A stretch of DNA of 64,000 nt from Candidatus Gastranaerophilales bacterium (GTDB lineage Bacteria; Cyanobacteriota; Vampirovibrionia; Gastranaerophilales; Gastranaerophilaceae), in the NCBI GenBank assembly GCA_910587815.1, contig CAJUNK010000007.1, positions 52,009-116,008 of the forward strand. Direction: 5' to 3'. Shown piece after piece: positions 26,640-36,345 of this stretch. A model generated the notes under the pieces. The model was not told the origin of the DNA. It was given only the letters and a program-made list of their open reading frames with translations, and searched no databases. The translations under genes and the position numbers were made by a program. Within the stretch, counting starts at the first letter, position 1. Each line of letters starts with the position of its first letter.

Positions 26640-28394
26640 TTATGAAAAAAGCGTATTAACTATTTCATTCTTAGCATTCATCATAGATTTTTCAGAATTT
26701 TCTTCTACAGATGCAATGTCATCCATATCTTCATTTTCTTTTTGCAAAGGGTCATTATTAAATACAAGAATTACTTCAAAACCATTTTGCGTGCTTGAAA
26801 TATCAATAGAGATATTCATAGCCTTGCACAAACCTTTTACGATAAAAAGACCAAGACCTGTACCGCGCGTTGTCCTTGTAAGTTCTGAATCTACACGTGT
26901 AAATTTATCAAAAAGTTTATTTAACATCTCTTTTGGAATAATATCTGATTTATTTAGTATAGAAAGGCAAGGTTTTCCATCCACATTTGCCGCAGAAAGC
27001 ACAATTGGCTCATTATCTTTATTATATTTAATAGCATTGTCGCAAAGATTCACTAAAACCTGTATCAGCCTATCCTTATCAGCTTTTACCGGTAATAAAT
27101 CAGGCAAAATATTTACTTCAAATCTTGAATTATTTGAATTTGCGTATGTTACAGAAAGTTCAAGCAATTCAGACAGGTTTAATTCTTCTTCATTTATCTG
27201 CAATTGAAAACTTTCAATTTCAGGAATTACAAGCAGGTCATCTACCATTCTTGAAAGCCTTTGAGCCTGCTGTTTTATAACTTTTAAACTTTTATTTCTT
27301 GTATTTTCATCAATTTCAATATCAGACCTTAAAAGACGGCTTGAGTAACCTATTATGCTTGTCAAAGGAGTTCTGAATTCATGACTTATGGCCGAAACAA
27401 GGCTTGCTCTAAATTCGTCTAAACGTTTTAATTCAAGGTTTTTTTCTGATAATTCAGCGTAAGAACCTGCTACTTTTTTTGTCATATAGTTAAATTCTTT
27501 TTCCAAAAAGACAATTTCATGTGGTGTAAAAACACTTTTTAAAAGCCTGATTTTCCTATTATAGCTTCCTTTTGAAATCGCAATTATCCCTTTAAATAAT
27601 TGCCTTATGTTTAAATATAAATAATAGGTATAGATACCCACAGCAGTAAATATAAACAATGCAGCAAGCACAAGAGAAAGAACTATTCTAAGCCTTGGTA
27701 TATCTATTGTTTTTTGTGCCATGCCAGGAGTTGTTTTTACAATAATAGTCCAGTTTGGATTTTTTAATTGGTAATATGCAAGAGGCTGATTTTTTATTTT
27801 TGAAAACAAAACAGGCTCGTTGTATTGCCTTTCTTTTGGCAAATTTTCCGCTATATCATTATAACCTTCATTATCATGGTCATTTGTAGCAACAATATTT
27901 CCTGCATCATCTAAAATATAGACATCGTATTTGATATTTGTAATTTTCTTATCCAGGGCATCTTGCAAAATTGCCATTTTTAAATCTGCACTAATAAGAT
28001 TATATTCATCAATATTTGCATATAATTTCAAAGTTAGATTTTTAGGGTTAAAAACAAGATCTTTATTTTTCTTTACATACACATCAAATACATTAAAATT
28101 ACTGAACTTGCCATATTTTTGTTGAATTTCAGATAAAAAGTCGTTTTTATCTTCTTCATAATAGAAAAAACTTATGGCAGAAGCTATTTGTTTCAGCTCT
28201 TCATCAGCATTTTTAATGTAATTTTGTACATTATCGCCCACAAGTCCTGAAATCATTTTGGCAGAATATATGAGTTCTTTTCTGACAGACTGTTGAGAAA
28301 TATTAGAAATAATAAGCCCGATTGTCACAAACGGTATCAACACCGCTAATAATAATACTATAACAATTTGTTCAGCTATCTTTAACCTTTTCAA
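26640..28394 (-). CDS. Sensor histidine kinase with extracytoplasmic Cache-like domain
   Basis: A 584-aa membrane kinase. Layout: TM1 at about 8-32 (EQIVIVLLLAVLIPFVTIGL), a periplasmic domain of about 190 residues with Cache-like elements (VYILDDAGNIVATNDHDNEG), TM2 at about 230-252, HAMP, HisKA with SHEFRTPLTSIIGYSS, and HATPase with NLCDNAIKYN and RGTGLGLFIVKGLC. The start is taken as TTG at 28394 because GGAGG lies 5 nt upstream; the longer frame begins at 28406. The stop of the cognate regulator gene lies at 28410. It probably senses an extracytoplasmic ligand and phosphorylates the regulator next door. Confidence 0.93.
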   Translation of the reverse strand: MKRLKIAEQIVIVLLLAVLIPFVTIGLIISNISQQSVRKELIYSAKMISGLVGDNVQNYIKNADEELKQIASAISFFYYEEDKNDFLSEIQQKYGKFSNFNVFDVYVKKNKDLVFNPKNLTLKLYANIDEYNLISADLKMAILQDALDKKITNIKYDVYILDDAGNIVATNDHDNEGYNDIAENLPKERQYNEPVLFSKIKNQPLAYYQLKNPNWTIIVKTTPGMAQKTIDIPRLRIVLSLVLAALFIFTAVGIYTYYLYLNIRQLFKGIIAISKGSYNRKIRLLKSVFTPHEIVFLEKEFNYMTKKVAGSYAELSEKNLELKRLDEFRASLVSAISHEFRTPLTSIIGYSSRLLRSDIEIDENTRNKSLKVIKQQAQRLSRMVDDLLVIPEIESFQLQINEEELNLSELLELSVTYANSNNSRFEVNILPDLLPVKADKDRLIQVLVNLCDNAIKYNKDNEPIVLSAANVDGKPCLSILNKSDIIPKEMLNKLFDKFTRVDSELTRTTRGTGLGLFIVKGLCKAMNISIDISSTQNGFEVILVFNNDPLQKENEDMDDIASVEENSEKSMMNAKNEIVNTLFS

Positions 28395-28409
28395 GTTTCC
28401 CTCCAAAAA

Positions 28410-29141
28410 TTAATCTGCATCCAGCATGCCAAAAGGCGTTAATTTATACCCCACATTTGTCACTGTATGCAAATATTTAGGCCTTCTTGTATCAGCCTCT
28501 ATTTTCTGCCTTAATCCGCCAACATGAACTCTTACCATTCGCACATCTTCATCGCTGTCATATCCCCATACTTCATCTAAAAGAGTAGCAAGGGTAACAG
28601 CTTTATTTAAATGCTGCAAAAGGCAATATAAAATTTCAAATTCTGTAGGTGTTAATTTTACTTTTTTATCCAAAACAAGAGCCTCAAGGGAATCGGGCAA
28701 AATTTCAATATCGCCCGCCCTTAAAACTTCTTTAGAATTTTGCGCATCATTTTCATCGTTTCGCCTCAAAAGGGCTCGAATTCTAAGCAAAACTTCCTGA
28801 ATATCAAAAGGTTTTACCAAATAGTCATCTGCGCCAACATCAAACCCCTCTGTTTTATCATTAATTGTACCTTTTGCTGTCAGCATCAAAATTGGAACTT
28901 TTGGCTTTACAAGGCGAATATTTTTACAAACATCATAGCCGTTCATCTTTGGCATCATCACATCAAGAAGTATTAGGTCGTAGTTATTTTCTACAGCCTT
29001 TTTAAGCCCTTCTTCGCCGTCGCGAGCAGAATCTACCATATAGCCTGATGATTGAATATCAAAAACAAGAAGTTCTCTGATTTCATCATCATCATCCACA
29101 ATTAATAAACGCTTGTTTGCCTGCCTTGTTGTATTTTTCAT
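28410..29141 (-). CDS. OmpR/PhoB-family response regulator
   Basis: A 243-aa two-domain regulator. The receiver domain has VDDDDEI (acid pocket), DLILLDVMMPKMNG with the phospho-Asp, MLTAKG and LVKPFD. The C-terminal winged helix has KLTPTEFEILYCLLQHLNK and VRVHVGGLRQKIE, with YLHTVTNVGYKL at the end. I start it at ATG 29141, since upstream residues belong to the SPFH gene. The kinase start is 16 nt downstream. It should bind DNA when phosphorylated; the target genes are unknown, though the SPFH/NfeD genes on the same transcript are candidates. Confidence 0.95.
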   Translation of the reverse strand: MKNTTRQANKRLLIVDDDDEIRELLVFDIQSSGYMVDSARDGEEGLKKAVENNYDLILLDVMMPKMNGYDVCKNIRLVKPKVPILMLTAKGTINDKTEGFDVGADDYLVKPFDIQEVLLRIRALLRRNDENDAQNSKEVLRAGDIEILPDSLEALVLDKKVKLTPTEFEILYCLLQHLNKAVTLATLLDEVWGYDSDEDVRMVRVHVGGLRQKIEADTRRPKYLHTVTNVGYKLTPFGMLDAD

Positions 29142-29142
29142 A

Positions 29143-30120
29143 TTATTTTTTTGCCCCGTCAAACATTTGTTTAATGCCATCAACAGATGATAAAATTCCT
29201 GTAGCTTCATAAGGCATATAAACAACCTTATTATCTTTGCCTTCTGTCATGGTTTTTAAGGTTTCTAAATATTTCATTGCAATTAAATATTTATCTGGTG
29301 CACCTGAATTTGAAAGGGCATCAATAACCATTTTAATAGCCTCTGCTTCACCTGCGGCTTCTTTAATTCTCGCTTCCCTGTTGCCTTCTGCAACAAGAAC
29401 TGCTGCTTGTCTTTCACCTTCAGCTCTATTTATTTGTGATTCCTTAATACCTTCAGCTTCTAGAATTGCAGCTCTTTTCATACCTTCAGCTTCTAGAATT
29501 GCAGCACGTCTATCACGTTCTGCTTTCATTTGCTTTTCCATAGCATTTTGAATTTCTTTTGGCGGGATGATATCTTGCAATTCAACTCTGTTTATTTTAA
29601 CACCCCATTTATTTGTGGCTTCATCCAGGATTGTTCTTAGTTTTTCGTTGATAATATCACGGGATGTAAATGTAGTATCTAAATCCATTTCACCAATTAC
29701 ATTTCTTAAAGTGGTTTGGGTAAGCTTTTCAATAGCTTCAGGCAAATTTTCAATTTCATAAACAGCGCTTTTTGGTTCTACAATTTGGAAATACAAAAGC
29801 GCATTGATTGAAATTGTAACATTGTCTTTTGTGATAACGTTTTGCCTTGGAAAATCAAAAACGCTTTCTCTTAAATCTATTTTTTCAACCGTTGAATATA
29901 CTGAATACACTTCACCAGTCATTGTTCTAACAGATTTTTTAGAATGAATGCCTCTTGGGGTATCAATAAAAGGCACAATAAATTGCAACCCTGGTCCAAG
30001 AATGCGATTAAAGCGGCCAAGCCTTTCAATTATCATCACCTGAGCCTGATTTACAATCTTAAAACCTGTAATTGCAAAGGCTGCTGCAACTATTAAAATT
30101 ACAATAAAAAAGATAGGCAT
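29143..30120 (-). CDS. SPFH/Band 7 (stomatin-like, QmcA-type) membrane protein
   Basis: A 325-aa SPFH protein with one N-terminal transmembrane helix (IFFIVILIVAAAFAITGFKI) and a Band 7 domain with ERLGRFNRILGPGLQFIVPF. The C-terminal half is a heptad-rich coiled coil with repeated RAAILEAEG and AEG turns, which drives ring or cage assembly. Family members organise membrane microdomains and support membrane proteases. AAGGAG precedes ATG. The gene is 22 nt after its usual partner NfeD. Confidence 0.93.
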   Translation of the reverse strand: MPIFFIVILIVAAAFAITGFKIVNQAQVMIIERLGRFNRILGPGLQFIVPFIDTPRGIHSKKSVRTMTGEVYSVYSTVEKIDLRESVFDFPRQNVITKDNVTISINALLYFQIVEPKSAVYEIENLPEAIEKLTQTTLRNVIGEMDLDTTFTSRDIINEKLRTILDEATNKWGVKINRVELQDIIPPKEIQNAMEKQMKAERDRRAAILEAEGMKRAAILEAEGIKESQINRAEGERQAAVLVAEGNREARIKEAAGEAEAIKMVIDALSNSGAPDKYLIAMKYLETLKTMTEGKDNKVVYMPYEATGILSSVDGIKQMFDGAKK

Positions 30121-30142
30121 TTTTCTATATTCTCCTTAAAAA

Positions 30143-30616
30143 CTAATCTTTACTATCAATCTTTTGTGCTTGGCATTTTTCTACAAACATAATAAGGCTT
30201 TCATTTTTTATGATTTTTACCATTGTATTTGGTTGAATTTCAGAACCATCACAAGATTTTGCCTGCCAAACCTCTCCATATATTTTAATTTCTCCAATAC
30301 CATTTGTATTTGGCACCCCAATTGGTTTTGAAACTATGGCTGTTTGATTTATATATTTTGCATCCATGCCAGTATCAGATGGATCTGTTTCATTTTTCTT
30401 TATAAATGGACGAACAACGTAATAAAAAATGGGTAGAAAAACTACAAAAGCACCCACTTGAATGGCTGTAGAATTAGGATTATCAGGAAACAACCAGGCT
30501 GCTATTCCTGCAAAAAAGGAGGCACCTGCAAGGGTAAGAAAAAATGTTGTAGGTGTAAACATTTCTATAAACAAAAATACAAAACCTATTATTGCCCAAA
30601 TATGCCAAATTTCCAT
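30143..30616 (-). CDS. NfeD family membrane protein
   Basis: A 157-aa NfeD-type protein with three to four transmembrane helices (IWAIIGFVFLFIEMF, FFLTLAGASFFAGIAAWLF, VGAFVVFLPIFYYVV) and a C-terminal OB-fold-like domain (NQTAIVSKPI... GEIKIYGEVWQAKSCDGSEI). Families like this almost always pair with SPFH proteins, as here. GAGG lies upstream of ATG. It is the first gene of the run to 25422. Confidence 0.93.
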   Translation of the reverse strand: MEIWHIWAIIGFVFLFIEMFTPTTFFLTLAGASFFAGIAAWLFPDNPNSTAIQVGAFVVFLPIFYYVVRPFIKKNETDPSDTGMDAKYINQTAIVSKPIGVPNTNGIGEIKIYGEVWQAKSCDGSEIQPNTMVKIIKNESLIMFVEKCQAQKIDSKD

Positions 30617-30748
30617 TTTAAAACCTCTTTATAAAACTTAATAATTCTTTATGGTTCTTAATAAAGGATGCTCCCCAATAATAAGTATCGTAAGGGTTTT
30701 GGAGGGGCATGTCAACATAATATTTCTAAACATTTTAAAAATAAAACT

Positions 30749-30783
30749 AAACACCTGGGCATTTTAAAATAACCCAGGTGTTT
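30749..30783 (-). terminator. Intrinsic terminator after the FAD-dependent gene
   Basis: A perfect 11-bp stem (AAACACCTGGG and complement) with a 13-nt AT loop. Read on the minus strand it is followed by a T-rich run, so it ends the 30811-32184 transcript ahead of the NfeD promoter. Confidence 0.85.
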
Positions 30784-30810
30784 ATAATTGTATTTCCTTT
30801 GGAATATCGG

Positions 30811-32184
30811 CTAACGCTTTCCTATAACCCTAGCACAATATACACCAGAGGCCGATGCCTGCATCAAACCACGTGTTACGCCTGCACCATCACCTATTGT
30901 AAATAGATTCTTTACACCTTCTGTTTCAAGTTCATTAGTTAATTTCACCCTTGCAGAGTAGAATTTAACCTCAACACCATATAAAAGTGTATAGCGTGAT
31001 GCAACACCTGGTGCAATTTTATCAAGTGCATAAAGCATTTCAATAATTGATAAAAGTTGTCTATATGGAAGAACAAGGCTTAAATCACCAGGAGTGGCGC
31101 ATTCAAGTGTTGGTTTTATAATGCTTTCTTTAATTCTTTGAGGGGTGGAGCGTTTTCCATCCAATAAATCACCAAATCTTTGCACCAAAACACCGCCTGA
31201 TAACATGTTTGCAAGGCTTGCAACATGTTGACCATATTTAATAGGCTCCTTAAATGGTTCTGTGAATTTTTTTGATACAAGAAGGGCAAAGTTTGTATTT
31301 GGCGTCTTTTTATTTGCATAACTGTGACCATTTACAGTCTGAATACCGTTATAGTTTTCAGATACCACTTCACCATTTGGATTCATACAGAATGTACGAA
31401 CTTCATCCCCAAAGGTTGGAGAATAGTAGATTAATTTTGATTCATAAAGACGAGATGTAATGGGCTCCATAACATCAGCTGGTAATTCTACACGAACACC
31501 CACATCTACTGCATTATTTATCATGGAGATATTATTCTTTTCAAATTCACGTGTAAGCCAATCTGCGCCTTCACGGCCTGGAGCAATTACTACATAATTT
31601 GCCATAATAGTTTTGCCATCAGACAGGTTTAAACCCTTAATTGTGTTGTTTTCAACAATAAGACTATCAACAGATACATTGTTTACAATCTCAATCTTAT
31701 CCATCAGGTAATCTTGCATGTGTTTTAAAACATCCAAAGACCTTTCTGTGCCAAGATGGCGAACAGGAGAGTGCACAAGTTTTAATTCCGCCAAAGATGC
31801 AGCACGTTCAATATCTGCAAATTCACTTCTATTTACACCATAAACAACGTCTGTTGCACCATGTTCAAGGTAAATATCATCACAATATTTAATTAAATCC
31901 TCAACATCTTTATATGGCATATATTCCGGCAAATGACCGCCCACCTCAGGGGTTAAGGTTAATTTGCCATCAGAAAATGCGCCGGCACCGCCCCACCCGC
32001 ATAAAAGTCCACATGTTTTACAGCTTGGGCATGATTTATAGCCATTCCTTAGAAGGCAAGCTCTTTTTTCAATTTTATTACCTTTTTCAATTAAAATAAT
32101 CTTCCAGTCGGGCTTTAATTTTATAAGTTCTAAAGCCGTAAAAATACCCGCAGGCCCTGCTCCAACTATTGCAACATTGTACAT
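30811..32184 (-). CDS. FAD-dependent protein (COG2509 family)
   Basis: A 457-aa flavoprotein. The N-terminal GAGPAGIFTALEL binds FAD. A cysteine cluster follows (RNGYKSCPSCKTCGLLCGW), then the GWGGAGAFSDGKLTLTPEVG motif typical of COG2509 FAD-dependent dehydrogenases. The C-terminal FTIGDGAGVTRGLMQASASG closes the FAD site. The substrate is unknown. The cysteines may bind a metal. It has its own terminator downstream and a roughly 180-bp intergenic region upstream shared with clpP. Confidence 0.85.
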   Translation of the reverse strand: MYNVAIVGAGPAGIFTALELIKLKPDWKIILIEKGNKIEKRACLLRNGYKSCPSCKTCGLLCGWGGAGAFSDGKLTLTPEVGGHLPEYMPYKDVEDLIKYCDDIYLEHGATDVVYGVNRSEFADIERAASLAELKLVHSPVRHLGTERSLDVLKHMQDYLMDKIEIVNNVSVDSLIVENNTIKGLNLSDGKTIMANYVVIAPGREGADWLTREFEKNNISMINNAVDVGVRVELPADVMEPITSRLYESKLIYYSPTFGDEVRTFCMNPNGEVVSENYNGIQTVNGHSYANKKTPNTNFALLVSKKFTEPFKEPIKYGQHVASLANMLSGGVLVQRFGDLLDGKRSTPQRIKESIIKPTLECATPGDLSLVLPYRQLLSIIEMLYALDKIAPGVASRYTLLYGVEVKFYSARVKLTNELETEGVKNLFTIGDGAGVTRGLMQASASGVYCARVIGKR

Positions 32185-32365
32185 ATCATCTTTTCCTTTT
32201 AATTAATGTTTTTTAAACACACCGTTTCTAATTGTAATACAAACATTTTATAATTTAAACAAAATGAAGTATTTTTGTATTAAAATTTAGTAAAATTTAA
32301 TAAATTATATTAAGTTTCGTTTATAATAGATAACAAAAATTAATATTTAAAAGGGATAGTTTTTT

Positions 32366-32971
32366 ATGAATACTTATCAAATTTTAAGTTACGTACCTAC
32401 CGTTATTGAAGCATCTTCAAAAGGCGAAAGAAGTTTTGATATTTTTTCAAGACTGCTTCGCGAAAGAATTATATTTTTAGGAAGCGCAATTGATGATGAT
32501 GTTGCAAATTCAATTGTGGCACAGCTTCTATTGTTGGATTCAGAAAATTCAGAAAAAGATATTATGCTATACATCAACAGCCCTGGCGGCGTTATCACAG
32601 CAGGCATGGCAATTTACGACACTATGAAGCTTATAAAATCTGATGTATCAACAATCTGCCTTGGTGATGCAGCATCTATGGGCGCATTTTTGCTTTCAGG
32701 CGGCACAAAAGGAAAAAGGCTGGCACTTCCAAATTCAAGAATCATGATTCACCAGCCATTGGGCGGCGCCAAAGGTCAGGCTACAGATATTGAAATTGAA
32801 GCCAGGGAAATTCTTCGTATGAAAAAAATGTTAAATGAACTTTTAGCAGAACATACTGGACAAAAAGTAGACAGAATTAAAAAAGATACAGAACGTGATA
32901 ATTTTATGACAGCACAAGAAGCTCTTGAATACGGGCTTATTGATAAAATCATAAGAAATGAAGCTGAATAA
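32366..32971 (+). CDS. clpP: ATP-dependent Clp protease proteolytic subunit
   Basis: A 201-aa serine peptidase subunit that forms the ClpP tetradecamer. Catalytic Ser and His are in GDAASMGAFLLSGG and SRIMIHQPLGG; the Asp is in the usual DTERDNF. The N-terminal processing region is short. AAGGGA lies 7-8 nt before ATG. No clpX or clpA is adjacent. Confidence 0.97.
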   Translation: MNTYQILSYVPTVIEASSKGERSFDIFSRLLRERIIFLGSAIDDDVANSIVAQLLLLDSENSEKDIMLYINSPGGVITAGMAIYDTMKLIKSDVSTICLGDAASMGAFLLSGGTKGKRLALPNSRIMIHQPLGGAKGQATDIEIEAREILRMKKMLNELLAEHTGQKVDRIKKDTERDNFMTAQEALEYGLIDKIIRNEAE

Positions 32972-32991
32972 TTAAAATATTAAATAAAATT

Positions 32992-33020
32992 AAGGCTTAA
33001 TGAATTCATTAAGCCTTTTT
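32992..33020. terminator. Bidirectional terminator between clpP and the GT39-like gene
   Basis: A 26-bp perfect palindrome (AAGGCTTAATGAA and its complement), flanked by T-rich sequence on the plus side and A-rich sequence on the left. The minus-strand gene's stop codon lies inside it. Confidence 0.85.
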
Positions 33021-34700
33021 AAATACATAAATTTTCCACGCACCGGTATCTTTGTATCCATCAAATATCATTTCCTGCCCTGCCATAATAAGTACATAAT
33101 CTTTTATATAAGACATTGCAAGATATAAAAGCGGTGTATTGTTATAAAGTTTATCATCAGATGCAATATTTTGAACAATATTCATTGGAAAAAAACTAAC
33201 AGATGTTAAATCAACAATAAAAAGTCTGTCGCCTTTTTTTATCTTTTTAAATATTTCATTATTAAGACGAAAATCTAGAGAATCGTTTTCTTTTTTTGTA
33301 AGAGTTTCTCGCAGCATCTTCCTGCCTTTTTTGAAACTCTCTCCAGGATGCATATCAAACCTTAAAAAATATTCAAAATTATGCTTTGTAATACAAACAC
33401 TATTAATATAAGGTTTTGCCTCAGGGCTTTTTAGGTCAATATATTTATAAAACCATTCTTTTGAATAGTATAGAAATATAATTTTGTCGTTTTTTTTTAA
33501 GCCCATCTCGTCAAGAGCTATTACAGGAAGCCTTTGTCCTTCTTTTCTAACCATATTTACGGCAGATGTATTTGAAACAACAATATAAAATAGATTTAAA
33601 ACAATAAAGATTGTTGCAATAGTTATTTTAAATGCTTTTGATTCAAATAAATTAAAACCATCCGCTGCAAGCAAGATAAATATTGGCACAATTTCTATTA
33701 AATATTTTGTAACAAAAACTATTTTGCCAGCCATTGCAGCAATCAAAACAGTTAAAATTGTACATATTAAAACACAAAGCAAATATCCTTGGACTTTTTT
33801 GGGATTTAATACCCCTTTTATAAAACAAAGAATACCAATTGATGCTGGAATAACAGCAAACATGAAATATCCTAAATTTACACTACCATTTTTATAAAAC
33901 GCATCTGAAAACGTATTAAAAATGTGTGCAATATCTGTTAAAACAGGAGAGAATATATCTGTAAAAATAAATAGTGTTCTTGAAAAATTAAACGGTGCCC
34001 ACCATTGGCTGAAATATCCAGCTTTAAAAAGAATGGAAGAAATTAAAGGAATAAAAGGAAGTGCTAAAATCAAAACACCCACTATGCTAAATAAAAGAAA
34101 ATCTTTAGCTTTCTTTTTAGGCACAGCAAAAACAAGAAGAGCCGCTGTTGAATAGAATACAAACACAAAACCTATTGTGTGGGTTAAAATCAAAAGCAAG
34201 CAAAATATTGAATAAAGTGTAAAATTCTTTTTTGAAGGATTATTAAATATTTTAAATGCATACAAAAGCACTAAACTTGTTATAAAAAATACAAGAGAGT
34301 AAATTCTTACTTCTTGCGAAAAATATATTAAAAAAGAACTTATACCGCACAAAAATGCAGTAGTTATTGCGGTTTTTATTCCGTCCTTATTTTTAAATTC
34401 AAGGGCTGCAAAATACATGGTAATAATCCCTAAAACACCTGGTATAACGGAGGATAAACGCAAAATTGTATCATTATCATGAAATAATAACATCCAAAGC
34501 TTCAAATAAAGATAATGAAGTGGAGCATGACAATTACTTTTTAACCCTTCAAAAAATTCTGTCGGCGTCATTGCACTTGCAATTTTCCATGTTAAAAATT
34601 CATCATTCCACATGCCCTCGGGTTTATCAAGGTTCCAAAGCCTTAAAAGTGTTGATAAAACTAAAATTAATAATAAATACAATAAACTTTTTTTATTCAT
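33009..34700 (-). CDS. Glycosyltransferase family 39-like (ArnT/PMT-type) membrane protein
   Basis: A 563-aa polytopic membrane protein with roughly 11 transmembrane helices followed by a soluble C-terminal domain of about 170 residues. The first loop RLWNLDKPEGMWNDEFLTWK carries the acidic pair (DE) typical of GT-C fold lipid-linked sugar transferases, then CHAPLHYLYLKLWMLLFHDN. It likely moves a sugar from a polyprenyl phosphate donor onto a lipid or protein on the outer face of the inner membrane. Acceptor unknown. No Shine-Dalgarno site is obvious at the ATG. Confidence 0.8.
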   Translation of the reverse strand: MNKKSLLYLLLILVLSTLLRLWNLDKPEGMWNDEFLTWKIASAMTPTEFFEGLKSNCHAPLHYLYLKLWMLLFHDNDTILRLSSVIPGVLGIITMYFAALEFKNKDGIKTAITTAFLCGISSFLIYFSQEVRIYSLVFFITSLVLLYAFKIFNNPSKKNFTLYSIFCLLLILTHTIGFVFVFYSTAALLVFAVPKKKAKDFLLFSIVGVLILALPFIPLISSILFKAGYFSQWWAPFNFSRTLFIFTDIFSPVLTDIAHIFNTFSDAFYKNGSVNLGYFMFAVIPASIGILCFIKGVLNPKKVQGYLLCVLICTILTVLIAAMAGKIVFVTKYLIEIVPIFILLAADGFNLFESKAFKITIATIFIVLNLFYIVVSNTSAVNMVRKEGQRLPVIALDEMGLKKNDKIIFLYYSKEWFYKYIDLKSPEAKPYINSVCITKHNFEYFLRFDMHPGESFKKGRKMLRETLTKKENDSLDFRLNNEIFKKIKKGDRLFIVDLTSVSFFPMNIVQNIASDDKLYNNTPLLYLAMSYIKDYVLIMAGQEMIFDGYKDTGAWKIYVFKKA

Positions 34701-34806
34701 AGCAAAATTAAGCTTATCAAAACTTTATAGATTTGTCATTTTTGTAAATTAATAGTATTCTTTTTAAAAGGAAATTTGAAAAATTTAGGAGTTAAAGAAA
34801 AAACTT

Positions 34807-36345
34807 ATGAGTTTTAATAATATTATTGCCATTGTTGGAGATAAATTTGATGCAATCAATCTAATCTCATCAAAACTTGTTCTACTAAGGGATTTAGACA
34901 AAATTGTCGATACAAATCTTGAAAATGCAGTTTCATTTTTAGAACAAACAATGCCAAATGTTATTATTATACATGCAAAAGGCGACAGCGAAGACAGTTT
35001 GAATACTATAAAAAATATTAAAAGAACAAATCTTTTAGTTGATATTCCTATTCTTTTATATAGCGAAGAATGCACCAAGGAATTCTTAATAGATGCTTTT
35101 GATGCTGGAATTTCCGATATTATAAAAACACCAATTGCTGATTGGGAGCTTTTAATTAGAGTCATTTGGTGCATTCAGAAAAACGAAATTACAATTAATA
35201 CGAATTCAAAAAATAATTTCCTTACAAATCTTGGTATTATACAAGATGAAACCGGTTTTTACACAGAAGAATATGCAGAACAATTTTTAAATTCTGAAAT
35301 TAATTCTGCAATAAAATACAAAAACAGCGCATGCCTGATGCTTGTTGGACCTGATAATAAATTTCCCCCTGCAAAAAACTTGAAATCTATAAATGAAATT
35401 ATTGAAAAATCAATTAGATTAAACGATTCAGTTGGCATCAGAAAGGATGATAAGTATTATATTTTCTTATCAAAAACAAAATTAAATGGCGCCTATACTG
35501 TGTTTGAGAGAATAAATAATAATTTAGGACTTGATTTAAGCGTAAATGCAAGTGTTGCAGAAATCAAAGAAGATGGTTTTGATAAAATAAAACAAATGCT
35601 TGAAAAAACTTTTGAGCACACAAAAAATAATTCAAAAACAATTCTTGTAGCACATGAAATTTTAACAGATAATCTGCAAGACCGCTCCGCACAAGAAGCA
35701 GGGGCTCATCGCGATATAATTGAAAGAAGATTAAACATTAAAGAAAAGTTTACTTCATCAAACGGTTTATTTGTAAAACCAGATAATGGAGCTGATTTTA
35801 CAAATGATACTTTACTCAATTTTGATGAAACAAACGCAAAGATGCAAGAAATCATTGCAAATACAGGTTTAGGCACAAATAGCAATATAATAATTGATTC
35901 AAAAAATACAGATAATGAGATTATTTTAAAAGAAACACTAAACCCGAGTCTTCCAAGTGTTAATGTTGAATTAGATAATTTGACAGAGGAAGAAGAAAGA
36001 AATGCAAGCCTTTTTAGACAAGCCTTTAAGAAAAAATGCGAGCTTGTTACAAAACCTGTATTTGAAAAGTTCAAAATACAGGTAGAAAATCAGAATCTTT
36101 TCATTGATATCAATAAAAAAGTTGATTTCAACCAATCTTATTTTGAACTTAGAAAAAATGATAAGATGCTAAGATTAACCGTAAATTATCCTGGTTTTTC
36201 AAAGGTGGAAATTGTAACAGAAATATTCTTTGGCACAGAAAAGAAAGGTTATAATTCTTTCAGCCTAAATCTTACAGAATATAGTTTCCACAAACTCTCT
36301 ATCACTCTTGAAGGTCTTATTAATGAATATGAAAGCTATCTTTAA
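34807..36345 (+). CDS. Degenerate receiver (REC)–GGDEF-like protein with novel C-terminal domain
   Basis: A 512-aa protein. Residues 1-125 look like a receiver domain (IIAIVGDKFDAINLISSKLV, then MPNVIIIHAKGDSED). However, the phospho-acceptor Asp (expected in an I-x-x-H-D-like place) reads IIIHAKGD and the pocket is weak. Residues 140-290 resemble a GGDEF fold (TGFYTEEYAEQFLNSEINSA..., RLNDSVGIRKDDKYYIFLSK) but GGEEF is replaced by KDDKYY, so cyclase activity is unlikely. The remaining ~220 residues, ending YSFHKLSITLEGLINEYESY, match nothing I know. Probably a signalling scaffold. Confidence 0.65.
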   Translation: MSFNNIIAIVGDKFDAINLISSKLVLLRDLDKIVDTNLENAVSFLEQTMPNVIIIHAKGDSEDSLNTIKNIKRTNLLVDIPILLYSEECTKEFLIDAFDAGISDIIKTPIADWELLIRVIWCIQKNEITINTNSKNNFLTNLGIIQDETGFYTEEYAEQFLNSEINSAIKYKNSACLMLVGPDNKFPPAKNLKSINEIIEKSIRLNDSVGIRKDDKYYIFLSKTKLNGAYTVFERINNNLGLDLSVNASVAEIKEDGFDKIKQMLEKTFEHTKNNSKTILVAHEILTDNLQDRSAQEAGAHRDIIERRLNIKEKFTSSNGLFVKPDNGADFTNDTLLNFDETNAKMQEIIANTGLGTNSNIIIDSKNTDNEIILKETLNPSLPSVNVELDNLTEEEERNASLFRQAFKKKCELVTKPVFEKFKIQVENQNLFIDINKKVDFNQSYFELRKNDKMLRLTVNYPGFSKVEIVTEIFFGTEKKGYNSFSLNLTEYSFHKLSITLEGLINEYESYL

